A stretch of DNA of 64,000 nucleotides from the NCBI GenBank assembly GCA_025200525.1, contig CM045767.1:3669437-3733436 (forward strand), in the 5' to 3' direction. The translations under genes and the position numbers were made by a program. Of the stretch, positions 21,477 through 33,065 are shown piece after piece. This DNA is from Camellia lanceoleosa (lineage: Eukaryota; Streptophyta; Magnoliopsida; Ericales; Theaceae). Under the pieces are notes generated by a model, which was not told the DNA's origin, did no database searches, and saw only the letters and a program-made list of their open reading frames with translations. Position 1 is the first letter of the stretch. Every line of letters starts with the position of its first letter.

Positions 21477-22034
21477 CTATTGCTTGATTTCTTCAATAAG
21501 AGCCAGTTGTATTGACATTGCTGCTAATAGCGCGTCTTGACCATGTAACACAAGTTCTATATCCATTCTTTCCAAATCAAGTAACAACTCTTGTTGTCCA
21601 GTGAGCAAATTTGCCAAAGTCCCCATACCTTTTTGTCTAAGAGCATCCGTAACTGTATTAGCTTTGTCGGGGTGGTAATGGATTTGCAAGTCGTAATTTT
21701 TGATAAGCTCTAACCACCATCTTTGTCTCATATTTAACTCCTTTTGGGTAAAGAAATACTTTAAGCTCTTTTGGTTCGTGTAAACCTCACATGTCGTACC
21801 ATACAAATAGTGACACCATATTTTTAGAGCAAAGACCACTGCAACTAGCTCTAAGTCGTGTGTAGAATAATTCTTTTCATACGGCTTGAGTTGGCAAGAA
21901 GCATATACGATGACCCTTCTATGCTGCATGAGTACATAACCCAACCCTTTGTAAGAAGCGTCACTGTAAATCATAAACCCCTCAGTACCGGATGGTAAGG
22001 CAAGAACTGGTGATGTAGTTAACCTTGTCTTCAA
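21477..22034 (-). pseudogene. Element C RNase H
   Basis: An open frame of 185 codons with [52 protein letters not shown] and [18 protein letters not shown], then [20 protein letters not shown] and [13 protein letters not shown] supplies the first catalytic Asp, DLELVA the Glu and YTNQKSL the third position, where Asp is normally found (YTDHKSL). The D-to-N change at that site would impair catalysis. It follows RT directly and precedes integrase, the standard Ty3/gypsy order. Confidence 0.87.
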
Positions 22035-22985
22035 CTCCTAAAAACAACTTCCTTTTGTTCTGTCTACTTAAAAGTAACCCCTTTTTGGGTCAATTGGGTA
22101 AGTGGTGTTGCAATCTTGGAGAAGTCTTGTACAAATCTTCGGTAGTACCCTACTAAGCCCAAGAAACTAAGCACCTCTGTTACATTCGTAGGGGTTAGCC
22201 AATTCACAATGGCTTCTATCTTGTGTGGGTCAACATAAACACCTTCTTTATTAATGACGTGCCCTAAAAACACGCCTTCATGAAGCCAAAACTTACACTT
22301 CTTCAATTTGGCATATAGCCTCTTATCTCGAAGTACCTGCAAAATTATCCGTAAATGGTTCTCATGTGCTTTCGTGTTTGTCGAATAAATGAGAATGTCA
22401 TCAATAAATACAACTACAAAGTCATCCAGGTACGGCTTAAAAACACGGTTCATTAAATCCATAAAGGCCGCCGGTGCATTAGTAACCCCAAACGGCATAA
22501 CCAGAAATTCATAATGCCTATATCGGGTGTGGAAAGCAGTCTTCTCAATGTCTTCTGCTTTCACTTTTAACTAATGGTATCTAGATCACAAATCTATTTT
22601 CGAAAAGACTTATGCACCTTAAAGTTGATCGAATAGATCATCGATCCTAGGAAAGGGATACTTGTTCTTTACAGTTACCTTATTGAACTCCCAGTAGTCA
22701 ATACATAACTGGAGTGTCCTATCTTTCTTCTTAACAAAAAGAACCGATGCACCCTAAGAAGAAATGCTTGGATGAATGAATCCTTTATCAAGTAGGTTTT
22801 GCAGCTGTATCTTCAACTCTTTCATTTCCGCCGGTGACATTCTATAAGGGGCTTTTGAAATTAGTTGGGTTCCCGATACTATATCAATCACAAATTCAAT
22901 CTCATGATCCACTAACTCTCCTGGCAACTCCTCTGGAAAAATGTCCGGAAATTCAAGTACCACCAGAATGTTATCAACACACACC
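22035..22985 (-). pseudogene. Element C reverse transcriptase
   Basis: The N-terminal part (from 22985) reads EFPDIFPEELPGELVDHEIE and APYRMSPAEMKELKIQL, then HPSISS and a stop. A middle part with stops reads [19 protein letters not shown] and IDDLFDQL. The frame 22064-22564 is open, with [20 protein letters not shown], the catalytic FIDDILIYS, and [16 protein letters not shown] and [14 protein letters not shown]. The catalytic IDD is intact. Three or more stops and shifts lie between 22565 and 22760, so full-length RT cannot be made. Confidence 0.9.
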
Positions 22986-23560
22986 TCTGTTGGTTGTCCA
23001 TTCAAAATGCTACATAAATACCCTCGGCAACCCTTTTGTAATAGCTTACATGCTTTCATGGTAGAGATTAGGTTCAGCGGTGGAATCACTCGATGTCCCA
23101 TAATCATAAATTCAGATTGCCCTGAGGGTCGAAATATGACTTGTTTAGACATACACTCAATAGTCACATGATATTTACTTAGCCAATCCATCCCGAAAAT
23201 TATATTAAAATAAGCTATGTTAAGCGGTAACAAATCAGCAGATAACTGAACATCCCCAATAACAATCTAACAAGCAGGATAAATGAATGTACACAACGTG
23301 GAGCCCCCTGATGATAATGTAACAATTCCTTAGATCTATTCAATTTACTAGCAAAGGTTTTCGACACAAAAGAATGGGTAGAACCCGAATCAAATAATAC
23401 ATGAGCAAAGTGACCATCGATAGGAAATGTACCTGACACCACAGCCTCAATATTTTGCATATCACTAGGAATAAGAGCAAATACTCTACCCTGCCTAGCA
23501 TTGTCTCTGGTATTGGTGGATTTTGCAGCAGTCTTTGTAGTTGGAGCTGGAGTTGAGCCG
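22986..23560 (-). pseudogene. Element C aspartic protease
   Basis: VVSGTFPIDGHFAHVLFDSG followed by STHSFVSKTFASKL is a retropepsin with the D-S-G active site at about 23390. After a frameshift near 23230 the next frame gives NIIFGMDWLSKYHVTIEC (the I-L/F-G-M-D-W-L motif) and RGYLCSIL. Together they span the protease and its link to RT. The domain cuts the polyprotein during particle maturation. The break near 23230 prevents a continuous product. Confidence 0.85.
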
Positions 23561-24499
23561 ACTGAACTTGTAGTAGTTCTGTTCCCATTTTGTCGGTCCC
23601 TCTGAGGGCAATCTCTTGCTAAATGTCCCGTCTTTCCACACTTGAAGCAAGCCCCAGTTACTCGATAACAAGTCCCGCGGTGCCTCTTCCCACAATCTGG
23701 ACAAGTTGGTGCTGATTCACGAGTGAAGGCGGAAGTACTAAAAGTACCCAAGTTCGGCTTCTTGTTCTGTGACGCTACTGATCCCCTTGGTGCTTGCGTA
23801 TTCTGTCTCTTCCCCCTTCACTTAGAAACCCGATTTTGAGTGGCCATATTACCTTCAGCCACTATCAGCCATTCCAACACATCGACATAGGTAGGCAATT
23901 TTAACACATTAATCTTATCCAAGATCGAGTTCCGGAGTCCTCCTTCAAACTTTCTTGCTTTTTTGTAGTCCGTATCTACTATGTGTGGTGCATAACGGTC
24001 TAACTTCGAAAATTGTGCTTCATACTCTGCCACTGTCTTGTTTTCTTGCCTCAACGTCTCAAATTCTATCACCTTCTTATCCCGCATACACTGTGGAAAT
24101 ACTTATCATAAAAGAGCTCCAAAAATCGAGCCCAAGTCAACCTTTGATGTTCATTTCGAGTGAGCATCCACCACCTCCGTGCTTCGTCTTCAAGGGTAAA
24201 AGCTACAAGCTGTACCTTCTGTGCTTCTGTGCACGGAAAGATCTCAAATAACTTCTCTATACCTAGTATTGGTTCAATGCCCCCCTTGAACAACGGTGAC
24301 TTCATCTTCTTAAATTCTTTTGTCAGTGCAATGGTTCAGTCCTCAGCTTGATGGTCTTATACTACTTGTAGTGGTATAGGCAATCGTATGTAGTTGTTGC
24401 TGCTGTTATAGTTTCTGCCATGTCCGTAATCATCCTTTCCAATCGATTCAGCCGTGCGGAGGTGGAGTCTTCCATATCATCCATTCTTGTTCTCACCAT
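23561..24499 (-). pseudogene. Element C gag with CCHC zinc knuckle
   Basis: The likely start is the ATG at 24499 (MVRTRMDDMEDS). Stops appear after YHYK near 24365. The Retrotrans_gag core follows: VQLVAFTLEDEARRWWMLTR, TWARFLELFYDKYF, VIEFETLRQENKTVAEYEAQ, YKKARKFEGGLRNSI and YVDVLEWLIVAEGN. The nucleocapsid part has CPDCGKRHRGTC and an intact CFKCGKTGHLARDC knuckle near 23640, which binds the element RNA. Short frame breaks occur near 24080 and 23815. Length and order fit chromovirus gag. Confidence 0.87.
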
Positions 24500-24673
24500 G
24501 ATCTACATATCAAAGGATTATAATACACACAAGAAGAGACATAAGTGTATATAGGCAATGATCATTAGTCATCTTTCATACGATATTCACAATGTAGAAA
24601 ACATTATGCATGCAACCTAAGTCTTTTCTAGACTCCTTATAGCCCAATGTACACGTATGTAAGATATTTACTC

Positions 24674-24689
24674 GTGCTCTAATACCAAC
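24674..24689 (-). other. Element C primer-binding site (tRNA-Met type)
   Basis: The minus strand reads GTTGGTATTAGAGC directly inside the right LTR, one base from the usual TGGTATCAGAGC site complementary to the initiator tRNA-Met 3' end. Confidence 0.75.
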
Positions 24690-26957
24690 TATCATGACCC
24701 AAACCTGCCTCTAAAAGTTTAGGACATGACCGGCTTGTACTTAGGCTTCAAATCAAAATCAAAGAATATAATTTATTCAACAAAGGAGCATAAAGCGAAA
24801 GCAATTAAATAACACAACGTCCATCGAGCTGTATATATATGCCAGATCATTACACAACTTCCCTTAACCAAAGAAGTTCACATACGCTATTCAGATATAA
24901 ATACAGTTCGAGGCAGGTATATGTACAAATAGTTAATAACCCAAAAGTTACATGACCATATAATATTCAACAAAGCCACCCAAAACAATTACAAAAATGT
25001 GGCACTAAACTCCATAAGGAACAAAAAGACTCCACTTGGGCTTAACCAAAATTTCCACAAAAAGGCGCCTGAAGCTGACCTAGGGCTAGCCTCCAAGCTG
25101 ACCACCTACAAAACATATATGAATACAGAATGAGCCAAGCTTAGTGAATAATAATAATGTAATAAAGCATATAAACGAGCATGTGTCTTGCAAAACGTAA
25201 AATGTGTACGTAACACATGTATGTCCTTTTTATCAATACATTTCAAAATGGCCTCGGGCCCCATCACAATAATAGAACGACCTCGGGCCCAATAATAATA
25301 GAATGGTCTCGGACCCAGTAATAAAAGAATGGCCTTGGGCCTAGTAATAACAAAACGGCCTCGGATCCAGTAATAACAAAACGGCCTGGGGCCCAATAAT
25401 GACAGAACGGCCTTGGGCCCAATATATTTTACCATAAATAAGTCTCATCTCATGTCCACATTCTATATTCCATTTCTTGTAGCTTATTCATTCGAATAAC
25501 ATAACGTCAGAGAATCGCGCATTAATGTATCAAAATAAATATAAGTAAATATATCTTTACACTACTGTTACTCATAGTGATCCGGTCATGTAGTAGTCCC
25601 TTCTGGCGAATGACCTACACATCTCACATATAAACTAATAAGTAATGCATTCATTTCTTAGCTTCTTGCCTTTCTTTTTCTTTTTTCCGTTTTGTTCACT
25701 TTCTATTCATTTTTACATATTTTAGGGGTCTAACATATACAGATTCACAAGTTCAGAAGGTCAAAAGGAGTGTTAGAAAGCAACAGAATTTTCCCTTTCT
25801 TTCCACACGTGCGGAGGTCCCTCACCGCACATGTGAAGAGGCGTGTCGCACGTGCATTTATTTTAGAAGCCTACACTTGTCTCCCCTTATTTTCCACACG
25901 CAGCCAGGAGCTCCATACGCGGCGCAGTCATCCTCAGACGTGGCCATGAGCCCTGTGAGCAAAGTGCCCTGGGCTCTATTTGAGTAGTCCAAAATTCAAC
26001 AATTTTAGCTTTCCAAAGGTATTTCAAGGCTCTAACTCAAGCAAGTTCCATTTCAAAAACATAATATATAATCATAATAAACATGAACCTCAACCTTGAT
26101 TAGATCATAGCTCATTTTAATTGTACATACACAACACAAATTATTACTTTTCTTCCAGTTTTTCATCTTTTCATGGTTAATCAAAACAACCATAGCTATA
26201 CATATACAAACATATGCATAAATGAGCTCAAAGCACGTGAAACTAAAGATTAGAAGGTAGTTTCTCTCAATCTTACTCAAAACAACTCAAAACCCAAGGA
26301 TCAACCTTTTATTTAACCAAATCCAAAGATTACATGTTCAATTTCATGAAATAAATTCAACCCTGGTAGTAACTCATAAACCCTAACTTCTATGGGTTTA
26401 AAAACTTCATTCTAAGGCTCGATTCTAATCAACAGAGGAGAGGTTTATAGTATTTGAGTTTACCTTGAGCCAATCCTTGACTTATTCTTCAATTTCCTTC
26501 AATCCTCCCACTTGGGGTTAAGTTTTCTCCTCTTTCTTTCCTTTCTCATCTTCTCTCTCTCTAGGAGATATGTCTAAGTGCTAACCTAAGCTCATATATG
26601 AATCTCTTATATCTACAAGACTTGAGTTTTGGGGTCTAAATAGCTTAATTAAGACTTATGACCAAATTAAATCAATTTAATTCATTACGAATCAAATTTT
26701 TACACAACTTCATATTATGTTCTAAAAATCACGCTAACCATAACTCAGAAGTCAATTTCGTTTATCACGCCTCTAAGGCTATCAATTTACACTCCAGATG
26801 TCATAATTTCAACAGATTTTCTTATAACCAACAGATATAATTTCATAATCATATAATTCACACATTAAAACATGGAATTTCATGTCAAACATATAAACAC
26901 GCATATAATCACACATCTAATGAGAGATTTAAGCATATGAGAGGGTCAGTTATTACA
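24690..26957 (-). repeat. Element C 5' LTR (right copy)
   Basis: Begins TATCATGACCCAAACC (first G of TG lost to A) and ends GTCAGTTATTACA. It matches the left LTR along its whole length with scattered substitutions and small indels, including the minisatellite (25245-25428) and the CACGTG cluster (25800-25960). The flank GAACTC continues solo LTR B. The matching ends establish C as a complete element. Confidence 0.9.
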
Positions 26958-27896
26958 GAACTCACACAATCTCTAGAGTTGATTTCTTAACATAAGACAA
27001 AATGAGCTCAAAGCTCAACACACCTTGACTTAGGAGCTCTCAAAGACAACACACTTCACAATACACTTCCTTCTTTACATTACACCACATGTGCCAAGCA
27101 CACACACTCTTGAGCCTCCAACACAACACTCACATACACACACCCATAGATTTCTAAGCACACCCACATCCACACTCGCAAACACTATTAAATTCTAGAC
27201 CATTCTACAATTGATTTAGGATTGTGATTAATTTAATTAAGCAACACTTTAGTCTTAATAAATCTCAATTAGCACATAATTAAATTAATTATAACTAATC
27301 ATAAATCTCACGTAATTTAATTCGTCTAATTTGACTTCCAATAGAGCCCAATTAATTATATTTATATTTATCATTTTGAATTAGATTTTTAATCAAACTC
27401 CCAAAAGGCTCCAAATATTAATTTAAACTTATTTCCACCCTCAATTTTAGTTTCTTAAATCATTAAGGGCTTCAATTTCAGATTAAACTTCAAAATCTTT
27501 GCTAATAAATTACATACTCAATTGAATACCTCAATTGAATACCTCATAAATAAATTTAATTCATAATAACCTCAATTCCCAATTCTCATAACTTAATTAA
27601 CTCTAATTCGTATCCAATTAATCAAATCTCAATTTTACAAATCTGAATCGAATATTTAATTAAACTCCCATAAGGTACGATACTCAAAATTAAAATAACT
27701 CAATTCACCAATTATACTCTCTTGAGCCATTTAGGCTTTTAATTTTGAATTCGAAAATAAATCCTTAATAGAATCATATACGAATCAGTTTCCATAATTT
27801 TCATAAATCCAGATTAAATTAGAATAATGGGCAATTAAAATTCAAATCTTCTTAATTAATTAAATGCTAATTATTATACGCGGTGGTGTCATCACA
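26958..27896 (-). mobile_element. Solo LTR B, part 2
   Basis: Continues LTR B after element C. It is AT-rich, non-coding, and ends GGTGGTGTCATCACA immediately before CCAAT (27897-27901). The stretch 27060-27180 is a CA/AC-rich low-complexity tract. No open frame of note. Confidence 0.8.
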
Positions 27897-28358
27897 CCAA
27901 TGGTTATTTTAGTTCCCCAAGGTTTAGAACTCAGAGGGTTACTAAAGTAACAATTCAGAGAGCTAATGGTTATTTAAGTCTCTCAAGGCATGAGACTTCC
28001 ATGATAGTACTTATAAAATAATTATTTAAGAACACATTTTATAAATAGTTATATCCATGGATTTTCATTTTTTTAAACAAATAGGATTCATAAATAAATA
28101 ACATAGTTAAAATGTTAATATAATTTATAAAGTATGATTCGCATAAAATAATTCATAAAATAATAAAATAATTTATAATTATTCAAGATAAAATATAACT
28201 CATCTTAATATTAATCTCTTACTTTTACTTCACCGTTCATCGGAATTCCTTTCCTTTACTCACTTGACTACACTTACCTTTGTTGTTTTTCTTTTCCTTG
28301 CTTCCATGCACCGTTTTATAAGTGTTTCTTCAACACATGATTCCATTCATCTAGCAAA
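27897..28358 (-). mobile_element. E3, part 2: E-family LTR
   Basis: After the CCAAT duplication the sequence GGTTATTTTAGTTCCCC resumes the E LTR (compare reversed 47360-47400 in E1). AAAATATAACTCATCTTAATATT near 28190 matches the segment after the LTR TATA region in E1 and E2. It is broken at AAA (28356-28358) by the CACTA transposon. Confidence 0.75.
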
Positions 28359-28379
28359 CACTGCTGGAAAATTTACTTT

Positions 28380-28660
28380 TAGTGGCGTTTAAAAAACGCC
28401 GCTATAGGTACTGAAACGTCACTAATTCTTTTGTGGCATTTAGTACCAAACGTTGAGAATGCGGCCGTCGCTCTAACTTTATGACATTTGAAAAACGTCA
28501 CTATATTAGTATTGGCGGCATTTTTAAAACGTCGCAAAATGGCCTACCCTACCGGTACTATGACGTCACTATATGTTTTGCGACGTTTCGCCGTCATATC
28601 TTCTTTTAAAAATCTAAAAGGTTTAGGTGGCGTTTTAAAAAATGGCGTGATATCTTTCTT
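28380..28660. repeat. Left subterminal repeats of the CACTA element
   Basis: GTGGCGTTTAAAAAACGCCGCTA, AAACGTCACTA, GGCGGCATTTTTAAAACG, GACGTCACTATA and GGTGGCGTTTTAAAAAA recur in both orientations within 280 bp. The right end (35290-35430) has matching units (AAAACGACTT, AAAACGTCGCTAAATAAATG). These are probably transposase-binding sites. Confidence 0.75.
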
Positions 28661-29401
28661 TTTCTTTTTTTTTTTGAAATTGTGCTAATTTTATGTGAAT
28701 GAAATAAAAAAATACCTGTAATGAAATTAAATAGCACTAAAAATGATTTTGGCTTCATTTTTGTCAACAATTTGCGCCAGCATTGCAATGGAACTCATTT
28801 GGGCAAAGTTCAAGGCCCCTATTGACTTTCACAGAAGCAACCAAATGAGGTAAGGGGCATTATCTCAACCCTCCACTATAGCTATCATACCAATCCTCAA
28901 AGTTCTAATACAAATAAAATGCAAAATGTATAATAAAAGTACAAAATGAAGTTTTTACAAAATGTTTTCCCAAACAAATGTTCTTACATCAAGCTCCAAA
29001 TCTTCCCACAACTATCAATCTTTTTCATAGTACAAACATGTGTTATCAAGGATATCAAAAAGGAAAGAAGCAACCTCCATATATTACATGCCATAATATC
29101 CAAAAGTTGAATGGTCCAAGCATTCATCTCCATATTCCATCATACAATCCATTCTATCCAAGAAAGATACTCAAATGACCTGTTTTCATCAAAAACATAA
29201 TCCATGTTAAAGTCAACTAAACAAAAAATAAAAAGAATGTCCAAACACAAATGCATCTCCTTATGCGATCTAGTCTAGGCCTCAGTTTCCTCTCTCTAAA
29301 CTGTAGGTGTGAGGAAAATGTGCCCAGTAGAATAATTCTAGCAAAAGTAAACATCAGTATGGTGACATGTCTAAGTGTACCAAATATGGGAAAAACATAT
29401 T

Positions 29402-29724
29402 GGCTTGTTTGGTTTGCTTTTGAGAGAGTAATTTTGGAGCAAAATTTTCAAAATTTTGTGTGATTTAGTGATTTTGGAATTTTTTTTCCAAAATCACTCT
29501 CTCCTACACATCAATCAATCACTTTTTCTCTTTCCTCTCTCCTTTTCAATCATTTTTTCTTTCACAGACATATACTTAACTACAACAAAATATCAAATCA
29601 ACTCAAACTCTCATACTCCAGAACTATTTCCAAAATATACAACCAAACAAATCAAAAAAATTTCTAAACTCACTCCCCAAATTTTTTTTGAAAATTTATC
29701 TCCCAAAACCAAACCGAACACACC
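29402..29724. mobile_element. MITE-like element inside the CACTA transposon
   Basis: The left end GGCTTGTTTGGTTTGC is inverted at the right end (reversed: GGTGTGTTCGGTTTGG), about 320 bp apart. It is AT-rich without coding capacity. No clear target duplication, so the superfamily is open. The frame 29456-29965 through it is low-complexity and not a gene. Confidence 0.5.
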
Positions 29725-32460
29725 CATTAAATCTTTATATCTCACCGTGTATGTCAACATTCCATTTTTATACCATCATAAGCATTTCCTTGCCATTTCA
29801 TTACAGCAATGGTCCCACCCAATTCCACTACATCATATCTGGTTCCAATTTCCATATCCAACTCACACATTTACACACACCCATACTCATACCCACACAT
29901 ACACCGAGATGATATTTCTACGCCTTTTTTTTCTCCCCCTATCATACAGGCTTCATGATAGCTAAAAAAAAAAAGAAAAAGAATAAAGGTCAATCCATTT
30001 CCCAAAACCCTTTTAACTATTATGCAAATTTTCATGTGGGCACATTATTAATGTTTATCAAAGGATGACCAGAATCCAATGAACCGTTGTTTTGTGCCGA
30101 TTTTGCATTTGGCATCTCCAATTGACAAAGAGTTGATATGATGTTCTAATTTCTCCTAGTGACTAAATAACACTAAATTGGAGTATGATAGTAATTATTC
30201 TACTATTCTCTCTCCTCTAGCTATTGTTTTAAGGTATATTTAGCAACTACATTTTTAGTAATTATAATGGAGGTATAAATTTTTTTGTGATTTTAGGATG
30301 TCCAAAAGTATACAATATCAATTCTACTTAGAGCAATTAGAAGTTGCACGCTTATGTCCAAAAGTTTACAACGATAGACATGATTGACTAGAAATGAAAC
30401 TAAAGTAGTCAGGATAGAACTAATAGAGTACTAGAAAAAAGGAACATTTTGATTAGAAGTGACCAACTCTAGAGTTCAAGGGCTTAAAACATCAATTCAT
30501 AATCTCCAGTTATTATGGTCAGTTTACAAGCAACAACCAAAGAAACTCTGCGTATTTATGCAAAGTAGTCAGTGCCGAGAATGTTCTATCACTACAATTC
30601 AGTCTGCCATAATAATGAGAAAAGCTACAAAACAAATGCATTAATGAAAAAACTTGGTGAAATATCGAGTACATTTCAGGATAATGAAAGGATTGGCTAT
30701 CTAATTGTATAACTTCCAACAGAGAGCTTTCAGAGTTTGTAATCAATAAAAATCAAATAAAAGTTCCTAGATATGTTTACTCCCAACATTCAAAATCTGA
30801 TAGTCGTTTCCATAATTACTATTCCAATGCTAAGTATTATACTTTTAGTCTTAGTCCATGAGGAAAACATGACAGCAAAACAAAATGGAAAATAATGAAA
30901 CATGACATGAGAGGGAGTGACACTTGTCTGTGGCACCTACATGTCAGGCAGCATAACAATTTCATGCATCTCACATGAAAATCTCAAATAAGTTTTTGAA
31001 AGTGAAAAGGGAGCAAGCACTAAAGCCATGTACTAGGAAAACAACAGGCCAAAGAAAAAATAATACATTCAAAAAGCATGGACCTGCTATTCAACCTTAT
31101 TTATGCTACCATGATTCAATATAAACATTTCTACATTTTCTAGAGGCTAAGCTCCCATATAACAAGCCAGGTTTGGCAACAAACATTATAATATGAGTCA
31201 TATGACTAAGATTAATTATCCCAATTAAAGACCAACTCGTGGAGAATTTCATTCCAATATTTTATCAAGTTCCACACAGAACAAGCATTACTTTATGATT
31301 AATCTAAATAACCATTCTAGTTGACTAAACAGAACCAAACAAAAAAACAAAGTACACCCAGTTTAATCCCCCTTAGATGGGGGTCTAGGAGGGGTAAATT
31401 GAGTGCAAACCTAACTTTTGGCATTATTATATATAAAGTGGCTACCCTCATGTTTGAACCCACAACATAAGAACTTGAAACCTAACTCCAGCCATTCCTT
31501 TCAAACACAAATTGAGCATTTTTGAGGTAAAACAAACATAATATACCATATCTGAACAGTGGTACACGGATCTCAACTTGTACATAAACTACAAGCTAAA
31601 AAAAATAAAAACTAAGACAGAAACAGGGGAAAAGAAACAATAACAAATATTGCTCCAAACCTCTGGTTGCAACTTCTAAACATCCCGAATTTAAAAATAA
31701 AGACTATCACTTGAACTGGCTATATTGTAAACAATCCACACTTAATACAAAGGTAGTAACCAAGAGGAATAAATAAATAACTTCATAGCATGAATTAAAG
31801 AAGGGATTCAAAATACACACCCCCATGATGTGATCAAGGTTTCGGAGATTTAGAAGTATTTGGACATCACATCGCTAAGACCCACATTATCAACAATTAA
31901 AGCTATTAGAGAGAAGTGGAAGAGAGAGAGAAAGAGAGCCTAACCAGTAGCCCTGAAAGGCAAGCTAGGCCACCACTGGTAATATCGAAGCACCATTGAA
32001 GCAGCACTCTACCCTATTGAAATCCTTTATTATCGGATACCGGTTCGAGTATAATGACTCCTTAGGTACCACAATTCAACCAAGTCGGACCCGTGAACCC
32101 CAAACCTGAGAAAGATGAAATTTCAATTGCAACTTATAGTACATGAATCAAATTCATTGTTTGGTTCTTCAGACTCCATTATTAAAAATAAAATAAAAAC
32201 ACTTGTTCAACCAACGGTTTAGACAATTTCTGAAAATACCCTTTTTAGAAAACAAGGGCAATACTAGGTACTAGCATATAAGCTTATATGGTCACCTAAG
32301 GCATCAATTGAAAAGAAAAAAAAAAGTAACTAAAGATTTTGTGATCAATTTGATTTATTTATTTATCATTTGAAGTCAATTTAATCTTTTTTTTCACTAC
32401 TTGGGAGTCAATATAAGAAACAAACAAAATAACAAATTACGGTTTAGTTTTGTGAAATTA
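29725..32460. other. CACTA interior, no gene recognised
   Basis: AT-rich sequence with many stops on both strands. It contains an ACAC-rich tract near 29870-29905. I find no exon-like segment that I can name. It may contain introns or flanks of captured host sequence, judged only from its neighbour at 32849-33065. Confidence 0.4.
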
Positions 32461-32467
32461 GAATTAA

Positions 32468-32696
32468 GGCCTCGTTTGGCAACAGGCTGGTTTAGCCAAA
32501 AAGTCAAAAAGTTACTAAAAAAGCTAAAAAACTAACAACACATACCAAAAAGTCAAAAATTCTCTTTTTTCTTTACTTTTTGCACATCTTTTCGTAAAAA
32601 GCCAAAAAGTCATCCCAAACATACTAGTTTTTTTTAGTTCATATTTAGCCAAATAGTCAAAAAGTTATTAAATTAGCCTATTCCCAAATAAGGCCT
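32468..32696. mobile_element. Tourist-like (PIF/Harbinger) MITE, 229 bp
   Basis: Ends GGCCTCGTTTGG and, reversed, GGCCTTATTTGG, flanked on both sides by TAA (32465-32467, 32697-32699), the 3-bp duplication of this superfamily. Inside are repeated AGCCAAAAAGTCAAAAAGTT motifs also found in the MITE at 56991-57187. Confidence 0.8.
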
Positions 32697-32848
32697 AAGT
32701 TGAAATTAAACATTTTCATGAATAATTTCATTCAATAGATTTGAATGACCCTTCTAAAAACTATGAATGTTTCCAAACTTGTACTTGTTTTTAATTTTCA
32801 AAAACATAAAAATCAAAAATAATTTTTTTTTAAAACAACAACATATAC

Positions 32849-33065
32849 CTGTCTGGCACTAGGAATTTCAAAGATTGATTTGGGGATATCATCAGTGATA
32901 TAAGCAGCATAAGCAGAATCATAAATAATAATTGACCCATTAGCCCTTGGAAACTCCACCAGTTTCTCCAGTTGCTGTTTCGATGCTACATTACCAGTTG
33001 TGCTCCTACCAAATAACCCATAGAAGTGAAAAGAAGACACCGTTCCAAAAAACCCATAGAACCTA
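32849..33065 (-). pseudogene. Captured exon of an LL-diaminopimelate aminotransferase (AGD2/DapL-like) gene
   Basis: The minus-strand frame reads TTGNVASKQQLEKLVEFPRA, then NGSIIIYDSAYAAYITDD and IPKSIFEIPSARQ. This matches the PLP-enzyme segment N-G-S-I-I-x-Y/F-D-S-A-Y-A of plant LL-diaminopimelate aminotransferase, a plastid lysine-biosynthesis enzyme (family of AGD2, DapL and ALD1). The usual upstream FFCSPNNPTG is garbled by frame damage. The exon ends CCAGACAG|GTATAT, a plausible splice donor, so genomic DNA rather than mRNA was captured. Only about 55 codons remain of an enzyme of over 400 residues; no function is expected. Confidence 0.75.

Larger units (their letters stand above)
15460..26957 (-). 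mobile_element. Element C: chromovirus-type Ty3/gypsy retrotransposon with both LTRs
   Basis: Two LTRs of about 2.26 kb (15460-17716 and 24690-26957) flank minus-strand gag-protease-RT-RNase H-integrase-chromodomain. A tRNA-Met type PBS sits next to the right LTR. GAAC flanks both outer ends (15456-15459 and 26958-26961), a short target duplication inside LTR B. With LTR D removed the element is about 9.2 kb. Domain order and chromodomain point to the Del/Tekay group of chromoviruses. The LTRs still look much alike, so this insertion is younger than B and E3. Pol has stops and frameshifts. Confidence 0.9.

Noticed and set aside
25106..25435. Minus-strand frame with repeated GPRPF-YYW motifs (also 16071-16268)
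   Set aside because: It is a translation of the 27-bp LTR minisatellite and has no domain or start context.
29456..29965. 169-codon plus-strand frame with HTHTHTH run
   Set aside because: Low-complexity AC-rich DNA across a MITE boundary; no recognisable domain.
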